Shown: positions 1-5,029 of the stretch, piece after piece
Layout of the letters: each line of letters opens with the position of its first letter
Position numbering within the stretch: position 1 is the first letter of the stretch
The notes under the pieces: generated by a model
Database searches by the model: none
The model's input: the letters and a program-made list of their open reading frames with translations, nothing else
What the model was told of the DNA's origin: nothing
Assembly (NCBI GenBank): GCA_002399225.1
Contig: DHDF01000108.1
Span: 1,074-6,282, forward strand
From: a bacterium UBA4883
GTDB taxonomy: Bacteria > Bacillota > Clostridia > Oscillospirales > Acutalibacteraceae
Direction: 5' to 3'
DNA length: 5,209 nucleotides
Translations under genes and position numbers: made by a program

Positions 1-1
1 G

Positions 2-343
2 GCGAGCGCCCTTGTCTGGGTGACATCCCTTGGACTTATCCCGATCGAGCTGTTCTGCGCCGTATGGAAAGGAACCGCAGCCTCGGTTATCGTGGGAATC
101 GCAGGCTCGGTGGTCGGCGTGTTGGCGGCGTCCAAAAGCTACTGGGCCTTCGTTCCCTGGAGCTGGCCGGTTCGGCTGATGTGCCCGGTTGTCGGCGTCC
201 ATCCAAACGGGGTGATGCTGGAAGCGAACGATCCTCTGTGGAACGCCAATGTGATTCCTGTTGGCATTGCCGCCTCCCTGGGGTTTCTCATTGTTACGGC
301 GACCATTACCGCACTCTGGTTCTCTAAAAGGGAGGTACGCTGA
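2..343 (+). CDS. Lantibiotic immunity ABC transporter permease, MutE/EpiE family (C-terminal part)
   Basis: This is the last 113 residues of an integral membrane permease that runs in from before the window; family members are about 250 residues, so roughly the N-terminal half is missing from view. In this family two permeases (MutE/EpiE and MutG/EpiG) work with one ATPase (MutF/EpiF) to expel lantibiotics or similar cationic peptides from the cytoplasmic membrane. Visible are hydrophobic segments at about residues 4-22, 25-43 and 78-100 of the fragment, and a PWSWPVRL motif (residues 52-59) just outside a membrane span, which recurs in the next gene. The C-terminus is basic (SKREVR), consistent with a cytoplasmic end. 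The stop codon overlaps the start of the next gene (TGATG), so the two are translationally coupled. The family call rests on remembered family resemblance plus the neighbouring MutG-like gene and two-component pair. A generic ABC-2 permease is the alternative. Confidence 0.75.
   Translation, partial: ASALVWVTSLGLIPIELFCAVWKGTAASVIVGIAGSVVGVLAASKSYWAFVPWSWPVRLMCPVVGVHPNGVMLEANDPLWNANVIPVGIAASLGFLIVTATITALWFSKREVR
331..335 (+). promoter_or_regulatory. Ribosome binding site of the second permease
   Basis: GGAGG lies inside the last codons of the upstream permease, 7 bases before the ATG at 343. It supports that start and the coupled translation of the two permease subunits. Confidence 0.7.
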
Positions 344-1095
344 TGCTTCGGATTCTTTCTTCCGACTGGCTCAAAACCAAGCGGACAGCTTACCGGACGA
401 TTTCCTTTCTTTTGCCGCCCTCCGCCGCTGTTGTCGCCCTGTGGTATCTTTCCGTTCACCGCAGAACGTCGGCCTTTCAGGCAAATGCCTATGTGCTTTT
501 TTTCGACTTATGGACAATTCTCATTCCAATCCTTGCAGGGTTGCTCGCGGGCATCCTCTGTTCCCAGGAGGAACAGGCCGGCCATTTCAACGGCCTGCTG
601 GGCGTGTCCATTCCCCGCGTCTCTATTTTTACCGGCAAGCTGCTGCTTCTCATCCTGACGACGGCAGCCACTCTGTTCGTTTCCCTCATTCTCTTTGTCG
701 GGGGACTGGCGTTTTTGCTCCACGTTTCCGGCTTGCGGATTGCCGTGTTTCTCGAAGGCGCGCTGCTCACCATCCTCGGTTCGCTTTTCCTCTGTGTGCT
801 TCACCTCTGGCTGAGCTTTGCTTTCGGGATGGGGGCTTCGGTTTCGGTCGGCGGCGCTGGTTTTCTGATTGCTGCCATCTGTGGGCTTACCTCGGCGGGC
901 AACCGCATCTGGCGCTTTTTACCATGGACATGGCCCGCCCGCCTGTCACAGATCCCGGTGCCGTTCTCACACTTTGAGTCATCATCCGGCGGAGATTGGG
1001 CAGGAATGCTGCCTGCCATTCTTTTATTCGTTCTTTCCCTCATCTGTGCTTTCGTCTGGTTTAACCGCTGGGAAGGCCGCAGAAGCTACGAATAA
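343..1095 (+). CDS. Lantibiotic immunity ABC transporter permease, MutG family
   Basis: A complete 250-residue polytopic membrane protein and probable second permease of a LanFEG-type peptide immunity exporter. About six membrane segments can be seen, at roughly residues 19-38, 50-72, 97-124, 136-158, 162-182 and 221-241, which is the ABC-2 pattern. The first cytoplasmic loop (about 74-96, with SQEEQAGHFNGLLG) has the acidic start and GxxxGLL-like character usual for contact with the ATPase. PWTWPARL at 194-201 matches PWSWPVRL in the preceding permease, suggesting the two are ancient paralogues with the same topology. The ATG start overlaps the previous stop by one base and has a GGAGG 7 bases upstream. 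The length is normal for the family and no defect is seen. It should work with the upstream permease and an ATPase outside the window. Expression is probably controlled by the two-component pair that follows. The membrane permease call is firm; the substrate class is inferred. Confidence 0.8.
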   Translation: MLRILSSDWLKTKRTAYRTISFLLPPSAAVVALWYLSVHRRTSAFQANAYVLFFDLWTILIPILAGLLAGILCSQEEQAGHFNGLLGVSIPRVSIFTGKLLLLILTTAATLFVSLILFVGGLAFLLHVSGLRIAVFLEGALLTILGSLFLCVLHLWLSFAFGMGASVSVGGAGFLIAAICGLTSAGNRIWRFLPWTWPARLSQIPVPFSHFESSSGGDWAGMLPAILLFVLSLICAFVWFNRWEGRRSYE

Positions 1096-1107
1096 ACATC
1101 CAAAAAT

Positions 1108-1136
1108 TTGACGTGCAATTCAAACGGGGAGATACT
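1108..1136 (+). promoter_or_regulatory. Candidate sigma-A promoter for the two-component genes
   Basis: TTGACG at 1108-1113 and GATACT at 1131-1136 are separated by 17 bases, in the only sizeable gap (69 bases) between the permease and regulator genes. TTGACG matches the -35 consensus at five positions, and GATACT matches the -10 at four. Transcription would begin near 1143 and leave a leader of about 20-30 bases. The arms TTTGA (1107-1111) and TCAAA (1120-1124) form a small inverted repeat over the -35 box. Read-through from the transporter genes is also likely, since no terminator is seen between them. Confidence 0.4.
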
Positions 1137-1164
1137 ATAAGGAGAATACAAGCGAAAAGGGACG

Positions 1165-1872
1165 GTGGCTTTCGTGAGCCGGATTTTGATTATCGATGAT
1201 GAAAAAGAGCTGGTACAGCTTTTGCGGGACGAATTGACCGCGCGCGGCCACGAAGTGCTGGCGGCCTACGACGGGGACGACGGAGTGGCGCTCGCCAAAC
1301 AACAGCCAGATTTGATTCTTCTGGACATCATGATGCCAGGCAAAGACGGGTTCGAGGTCTGCCGTGCCATCCGGGACGAAGTAACCTGCCCGATCCTTTT
1401 TCTGAGCGCAAAACAGTCGGAAGCCGACCGCGTGCGCGGCCTGAGCATCGGCGGGGACGATTACATCGTCAAGCCGTTCGGCCTGCGGGAGCTGCTCGCC
1501 CGTATCGGCGCCAACCTGCGGCGGGAGAAGCGAGCCCGAAATATCAATTCAGAAGACAGGCACACCCGGCTCTATTTTGGAAAACTGAGTCTTGATCGGA
1601 AGGGACGGGTTGTTCGTATCGGTGAAACAGTTATCGGCCTGACAAGGCGCGAATACGAGATTGTGGAATTGCTTGCCATGAGCAGCGGGCAGGTCTTTTC
1701 GCGGGAACAAATTTACGAAAAGATATGGGGCTATGACGCCGAGGGCGATTCCTCCACGGTGGTCGAGCATGTGAAAAAAATTCGGGCGAAGTTTTCCGAA
1801 GTCGATCCCAACACGGAATATGTCTCCACGGTATGGGGCATCGGTTACAAATGGAATAGGGATGCGAGGTGA
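1165..1872 (+). CDS. Response regulator, OmpR/PhoB type (receiver plus winged-helix DNA-binding domain)
   Basis: A cytoplasmic DNA-binding regulator of 235 residues, the usual length for the class. The receiver domain occupies about 5-120, with the acidic pair D11/D12, the phospho-acceptor D54 in a LLDIMMPGKDG context, S81 and K103 (VKPF). The effector domain at about 132-232 is a winged helix with TRREYEIVELL, the recognition-helix region around SREQIYEKIWGY, and a hairpin ending in TVWGIGYKW. It is expected to be phosphorylated by the kinase encoded 4 bases downstream and to control the adjacent peptide-immunity transporter. The start is not certain. GTG at 1165 has AAAAGGGA only 2-3 bases upstream, while GTG at 1174 (protein beginning VSRILIIDDE) sits 11 bases from it and agrees better with where receiver domains begin. 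An in-frame TAA at 1138-1140 rules out anything longer, and no ATG is available. The family call is very secure and all key residues are present. Confidence 0.93.
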   Translation: MAFVSRILIIDDEKELVQLLRDELTARGHEVLAAYDGDDGVALAKQQPDLILLDIMMPGKDGFEVCRAIRDEVTCPILFLSAKQSEADRVRGLSIGGDDYIVKPFGLRELLARIGANLRREKRARNINSEDRHTRLYFGKLSLDRKGRVVRIGETVIGLTRREYEIVELLAMSSGQVFSREQIYEKIWGYDAEGDSSTVVEHVKKIRAKFSEVDPNTEYVSTVWGIGYKWNRDAR

Positions 1873-1876
1873 CGAT

Positions 1877-3319
1877 ATGTTTGAAAACAAGCCGTTGAAA
1901 TCACAGGTTCAGATTACTTTTTGCCTCATTCTCCTGACAAGTCTGATTGCAACCATCGTCACTTATGTGGCGGCGGGCATTTTGTTTTTGATGCTCCAAT
2001 CCAACGAGCTGCTCTATCCCGCCAACCATTATGAAAAGCAGCTGCCCGCAATCGAGAAGTATATCCGACAGCAAAGCACCGCTCTGCTGAGCACTTCCGC
2101 AAAAGCGGGATTGGAAAAGGTCGTCCCGTCGGAAGGCATCGTGTATCAGGTATTGGACGGCGACGGACGGATTCTCTACGGTACCTACCGCACGAAGGTC
2201 GTCGAGGATCGGGAGCGACTTTACAGCAGGTTTAACACGACAAGCGGATACCAGGGCAAATATGTCCGCACCATACCGATCATCGGAAATGACGCCAGAA
2301 TCTCCGGTGCGGTGCTGTTGGCATACGAACTGAAGTTGACTTCGCCCGACAGCAGATATCGCCAATGGGTCACCGGCCTGTTCATCCCGGTGGTGGCGGC
2401 CCCTTTTTTCTACATCGTCCTATTCACAATCCTCTTTTCAAGGAAGCTGACCCGAAGCATCAATCGTCCACTCCAGGCGCTGATGACGGCGGCACGGAAA
2501 ATCGGAGAACGGGATTTGAATTTTACAATCGACTACCACTCGAAAAATGAAATTGGGAAGCTTTGCGATGCCTTCGCCGAAATGCAGGATGCGCTGAAGG
2601 ACTCTCTTTCTGCGCAGTGGAAAATTGAGCAGGATCGAACCGAAATGGTGGAAGCCCTGGCGCACGATCTGAAAACGCCGATGTCGGTGATCCAGGGTTA
2701 TTCGGAAGCCCTGTTGGATTCCGAACCGGCGGATAGAGAAAAGCGGCAGCGTTATCTCTCCGTCATCCGTGAAAATGCGGAGAAGGCATCGTCTCTGGTG
2801 AAGCAGATGCAGACTTCTTCCGAGCTGGAACGCTCCGGGCTGGAACTTCATTTGCGGGAAGTCAATATCAAGGAATTTCTGATGTCAAAAATCCAGATGT
2901 ATGACATATACGGCCGACAAAAGCGAATTTCCATCACCGGTGATTTTGACGATACGCCGGACGGCCTTTACCGAATTGATTCCGAAAAGCTTGGGCGGGT
3001 GCTCGACAACCTTCTTTCCAACAGCTTACAGTACACGCCCGAAGGCGGCAGAATTACGGTTTCAGCTCAGGCGGAGCAAGATCGTCTCCGTTTTACGGTG
3101 GCCGATTCTGGGCCGGGCTTCCGCCCGAAGGATATGCCTCACGTATTTGACAGATTCTACCGGGGCGACACGTCGCGTGGAAACAATAAAAGCCATTCCG
3201 GGCTGGGGCTTTCCATCGCACGCCGGCTTGTCGAAATCCAGGGCGGTTCCATTCAGCCGTCGAACGGCAGCCCGCATGGGGCGCAAGTGACATTTACGGT
3301 CAAGTCGCAGAAAGTATGA
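1877..3319 (+). CDS. Sensor histidine kinase (two-TM, HAMP, HisKA, HATPase_c)
   Basis: A 480-residue membrane sensor kinase, partner of the regulator just upstream. TM1 is at about 13-40, followed by an extracytoplasmic sensing domain of about 120 residues (42-163) with no Cys pair, then TM2 at 165-187 and a HAMP linker at about 188-242. The HisKA helix carries the phospho-acceptor H263 in AHDLKTPMSVIQGYSE. The ATPase domain shows the N box (NLLSNSLQYTPEGG, 378-391), G1 (DSGPGF, 410-415), the F box (VFDRFYRG, 423-430) and G2 (GLGLSIARRLVE, 442-453), so it should be catalytically competent. ATG 1877 is preferred because GAGGTG (1866-1871) lies 5 bases upstream and the protein then begins with a short cytoplasmic tail before TM1. 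An in-frame ATG at 1820 would overlap the regulator by 53 bases and add 19 unlikely residues. The cue is inferred from context to be a cationic or lantibiotic-like peptide; the sensor domain itself does not show it. Confidence 0.95.
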   Translation: MFENKPLKSQVQITFCLILLTSLIATIVTYVAAGILFLMLQSNELLYPANHYEKQLPAIEKYIRQQSTALLSTSAKAGLEKVVPSEGIVYQVLDGDGRILYGTYRTKVVEDRERLYSRFNTTSGYQGKYVRTIPIIGNDARISGAVLLAYELKLTSPDSRYRQWVTGLFIPVVAAPFFYIVLFTILFSRKLTRSINRPLQALMTAARKIGERDLNFTIDYHSKNEIGKLCDAFAEMQDALKDSLSAQWKIEQDRTEMVEALAHDLKTPMSVIQGYSEALLDSEPADREKRQRYLSVIRENAEKASSLVKQMQTSSELERSGLELHLREVNIKEFLMSKIQMYDIYGRQKRISITGDFDDTPDGLYRIDSEKLGRVLDNLLSNSLQYTPEGGRITVSAQAEQDRLRFTVADSGPGFRPKDMPHVFDRFYRGDTSRGNNKSHSGLGLSIARRLVEIQGGSIQPSNGSPHGAQVTFTVKSQKV

Positions 3320-3444
3320 ATGGGGAAAACGGCAATCATTCACGCCGATAACTTCCACAACGCCCGCCAGACACAGCGAAACATGATGAAATCCAGCGGG
3401 ATTCGCATGGTTTCTATTCCGTGGATACAATGGAGGCTCTGATT

Positions 3445-3844
3445 ATGAAAAAAGAGAAATATCTGTTTTTCTATTTGTTCCTGTTTTTGCTGATGACGGC
3501 AGGGGGCGTTCGTATGGCAGATGTTTTTTCCTGATGTTGCGGAAAAATTATCCGTATGGGGGCTCAGCCGGGGATGGCAAACCGAAATCGCTTTATGGAA
3601 CGTTGGGATTGACGCAGGCATTGTCATCACCCTTGTGAAACGTAATATCGAATATGCAAAAATACTTACGATTATTTTGCTTTTACTTTGCATCCTTTTG
3701 GGAGGGCACCATCTGATTTATGCGCTCGCCGCAACTACCGGGAATACTAGTCTGCATTGGATGGGAGCGATTGAGGTGCTTTTCATAGGTGGAGGCGCCG
3801 GAATTGTCGCCCTTATCAAATCGCGCTGTTTTAAGAAGCAATAA
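3445..3844 (+). pseudogene. Small four-TM membrane protein gene split by a one-base frameshift
   Basis: Two overlapping pieces read as one protein. The first starts at ATG 3445 with GGAGG at 3432-3436 (8 bases before it) and begins MKKEKYLFFYLF, but stops at TGA 3532-3534. The second, in the next frame, is open from before 3521 to the TAA at 3842-3844. Removing one T from the run of six T at 3524-3529 joins them seamlessly (GGVRMADVF-PDVAEKLSVW) into a 132-residue protein. That product would have four hydrophobic segments: the N-terminus, the ALWNVGIDAGIVITLV region, a long leucine/isoleucine-rich segment ending LLGGHHLIYALAA, and the AIEVLFIGGGAGIVALI region. I do not recognise the family with confidence; small DoxX-like or other uncharacterised 4-TM proteins have this shape. 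The lesion may be real decay, a sequencing error in a homopolymer, or phase variation. The piece at 3521-3844 alone could not easily be translated, as no ribosome binding site precedes ATG 3521. Confidence 0.6.
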
Positions 3845-3860
3845 GAAAGCTTTGTTTTTT

Positions 3861-3866
3861 TATAAT
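3861..3866 (+). promoter_or_regulatory. Consensus -10 box upstream of the hydrolase remnant
   Basis: TATAAT directly follows a run of seven T, 33 bases before the ATG of the broken hydrolase gene. No acceptable -35 hexamer lies 16-18 bases upstream and there is no extended TG, so this is only a possible relic promoter. Confidence 0.25.
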
Positions 3867-3898
3867 GAATGACCTTACTGATTTTGAGGGACATCATA

Positions 3899-4167
3899 AT
3901 GATAAAGGAAAAAATTGATATTGGAAATATCCCTGCTGTGATATAGGGCGAAAAATCCGATAAAGTATACCCTTTGTTCATGGAAAGATGTCAAGCAAAG
4001 AAAGCGCCGAAACTTTTGCAGAAATTGCTGCCGGTAGAAATTATCAGGTAATCAGTTTTGACCTGCCCGAACACGGTGAAAGAACAGATACAAAATATAA
4101 ATGCAATATCCAAAATGGAATCGCAGACCTCACCCAGGTGGGAAATTATGAGAATAAAGATAGTTGA
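3899..4167 (+). pseudogene. Alpha/beta-hydrolase gene, N-terminal remnant
   Basis: A decayed gene whose pieces together read as the first third of an alpha/beta-hydrolase. It starts at ATG 3899 with GAGGG at 3886-3890, a well-spaced ribosome binding site, giving MIKEKIDIGNIPAVI. It then meets TAG at 3944-3946, where TGG (Trp) is the likely ancestor, continues GEKSDKVY, and is shifted by a one-base loss between 3971 and 3978. After that the reading is HGKMSSKESAETFAEIAAG, then YQVISFDLPEHGERTD. The hydrophobic strand plus HG (oxyanion loop) and the DxPxHG motif are hallmarks of the fold. The sequence breaks off at about 4150 (GNYENKDS, stop 4165-4167), so the nucleophile Ser, acid and catalytic His are absent. 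No function is possible. The junction with the acetyltransferase leader suggests a deletion. The base composition is AT-rich, like the following gene and unlike the two-component genes. Confidence 0.65.
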
Positions 4168-4194
4168 TTTTGAGCTTCGTGTTGTTTATATTAA

Positions 4195-4200
4195 AAGGAG
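4195..4200 (+). promoter_or_regulatory. Ribosome binding site that decides the acetyltransferase start
   Basis: AAGGAG is 2 bases from ATG 4203, 5 from GTG 4206 and 8 from TTG 4209. The spacing favours TTG 4209 or GTG 4206 over the ATG, and rules out the longer open frame that begins at TTG 4164. Confidence 0.6.
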
Positions 4201-4208
4201 CCATGGTG

Positions 4209-4661
4209 TTGATAATAAAGCAGATAATAGAGAATAAAAAGCAATATATAAATCTTTTACTTCTCGCCGATGAGCAAGAAAGTATGATTGACAGATATTT
4301 AAGCCGTGGAAAAATGTTTGTGCTTTTTGATAATGATGTAAAGACGATTTGCGTTGTCACTGATGAGGGCAACAAAATGTGTGAGCTTAAAAATATAGCT
4401 ACAGATCCCCAATATCAGGGCCAGGGATATGGGAAGCAGATGATTGAATATATCTGCAACTACTATAGCTCGAATTTTAATACCATATTGGTTGGTACAG
4501 GCGACAGCCCGCTGACTATCCCTTTTTATAAAAAATGCGGTTTTGAAGAATCACATAGGATAAAGCATTTCTTTATAGATAACTATGACCATCCTATCAT
4601 TGAATGTGGCAAGCAACTTATTGATATGGTATATCTGAAAAGGGACTTATGCAAATTATGA
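4209..4661 (+). CDS. GNAT-family N-acetyltransferase
   Basis: A cytoplasmic acetyl-CoA-dependent acyltransferase of 150 residues, normal for a single-domain GNAT. The core motif A, ELKNIATDPQYQGQGYGKQM (residues 59-78), has the QxxGxG/A pyrophosphate-binding loop (Q70, G71, G73, G75) on a beta-4/alpha-3 turn. Motif B follows with FYKKCGFEESHR (106-117), the usual last strand-helix of the CoA site. The N-terminal half (about 5-58) is the variable acceptor-binding part. The substrate cannot be told; small amines, antibiotics or protein N-termini are all possible, so no resistance role is claimed. The TTG start is chosen because AAGGAG lies 8 bases upstream and the protein then begins MIIKQIIENK, a usual family beginning; ATG 4203 would add only two residues. 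The gene is intact although the genes on both sides are broken, and it is followed by a hairpin terminator, so it is probably a single-gene unit. Confidence 0.88.
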   Translation: MIIKQIIENKKQYINLLLLADEQESMIDRYLSRGKMFVLFDNDVKTICVVTDEGNKMCELKNIATDPQYQGQGYGKQMIEYICNYYSSNFNTILVGTGDSPLTIPFYKKCGFEESHRIKHFFIDNYDHPIIECGKQLIDMVYLKRDLCKL

Positions 4662-4679
4662 GCATTATACGAAATTTCA

Positions 4680-4720
4680 GAGCGGACCGATTCTTTATTT
4701 AGAACCGGCCTGCTCTTTTA
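4680..4720 (+). terminator. Rho-independent terminator after the acetyltransferase gene
   Basis: The arms 4680-4694 and 4701-4715 pair over 15 positions (GAGCGGACCG... with ...CGGCCTGCTC), with one G-U pair and two A-C mismatches on the + strand, a 6-base loop (TTATTT) and TTTTA straight after. Read on the - strand the mismatches become two wobble pairs and one C-A, so the hairpin is as strong there, but no good U tract follows on that side. It begins 18 bases after the acetyltransferase stop and closes the + strand genes before the convergent - strand region. Confidence 0.7.
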
Positions 4721-4728
4721 TCGTATTT

Positions 4729-4827
4729 GAATCTTCCGGGTTTCGGTGTTCCGGCGTCGCAAAACACAAGCCGCGTCAGCCGCTTTTCCTTCGCCTGATC
4801 CCAAACGTCATAAGTGTCCTCGATACA
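4729..4827 (-). pseudogene. Fragment resembling the helicase C-domain of an integrative-element SNF2-type helicase
   Basis: Read on the - strand, one frame gives CIEDTYDVWDQAKEKRL, then TRLVFCDAGTPKPGRF. This resembles, from memory, the start of the second RecA-like domain (around motif IV, the RLTQLVFCDxxTPK type of sequence) in the very large SNF2/DEAD helicase-methylase proteins of Tn1549-like conjugative elements. Only about 33 residues remain of a protein of more than 2000. The frame runs on through unrelated residues (KYDKRAGRF) and stops at 4699-4701, inside the terminator loop. There is no start codon or ribosome binding site, so it is a scrap and not a gene. It directly follows the SDR remnant in a different frame, indicating a deletion or insertion junction near 4828. 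The resemblance was not tested by any search. Confidence 0.4.
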
Positions 4828-5027
4828 CCCGGATTTCTTCTTTTCCTAAATTCAAAGGGATCGCCCTTATTTTTTTCTCCGGGCACTTTTGCACGATTTC
4901 ATCCAATCGTTCTTTTCTTCATGCAATCAGCCATATTTCATCCAATTCCGGGTATTCTTCGATGATTTCTCCCGCAAATTCTTTTCCAAGCCCGAAAGAT
5001 ACTCCGGGTTACGATCGCTGTTTTCAT
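4828..5027 (-). pseudogene. SDR-family NAD(P)-dependent oxidoreductase, N-terminal remnant
   Basis: The - strand ATG at 5027-5025 follows AGGAG at an 8-base distance and starts MKTAIVT. One extra C in the CCC run (GGG on + at 5006-5008) then shifts the frame; beyond it the reading is GVSFGLGKEFAGEIIEEYPE, then LDEIWLIA. A TGA at 4921-4919 stands where Arg is expected, followed by RKERLDEIVQKCPEKKIRAI and PLNLGKEE. This is the Rossmann entry of classical short-chain dehydrogenases: the GxxxGxG loop (a degraded GASSGLG) and, after the second strand, the basic RRKERL-type residues that favour NADP(H). The remaining two thirds, including the catalytic Tyr-xxx-Lys, is missing, so no enzyme can be made. 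It starts 2 bases after the ferredoxin-domain gene, and the two once formed an operon. Confidence 0.65.
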
Positions 5028-5029
5028 AT

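Noticed and set aside
261..977. Long open frame (238 codons) overlapping the MutG-type permease in another frame
   Set aside because: It is rich in Arg, His and Ser with no domain pattern, and shadows a well-supported membrane protein with a proper ribosome binding site.
1820..1876. Longer start for the histidine kinase at ATG 1820
   Set aside because: It lies deep within the regulator's C-terminal coding region, has no suitable ribosome binding site and adds 19 residues that do not fit ahead of TM1.
1901..2365. 154-codon open frame on the minus strand within the kinase gene
   Set aside because: It is antisense to a kinase with all catalytic motifs and has no ribosome binding site; it is an effect of GC-rich codon use.
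3836..3860. Terminator after the four-TM gene (AAGC...GCTT followed by a T7 run)
   Set aside because: The stem has only four base pairs with a nine-base loop, too weak to call.
4164..4192. TTGATT-17-TATATT promoter-like pair before the acetyltransferase
   Set aside because: Transcription would start at about 4199 and remove the AAGGAG that the gene appears to use, so it is probably chance in AT-rich DNA.
4164..4208. Longer acetyltransferase starting at TTG 4164 with a hydrophobic leader
   Set aside because: The leader residues are the translated spacer and ribosome binding site (ILKGAM covers AAAAGGAG); cytoplasmic GNAT enzymes need no such segment.
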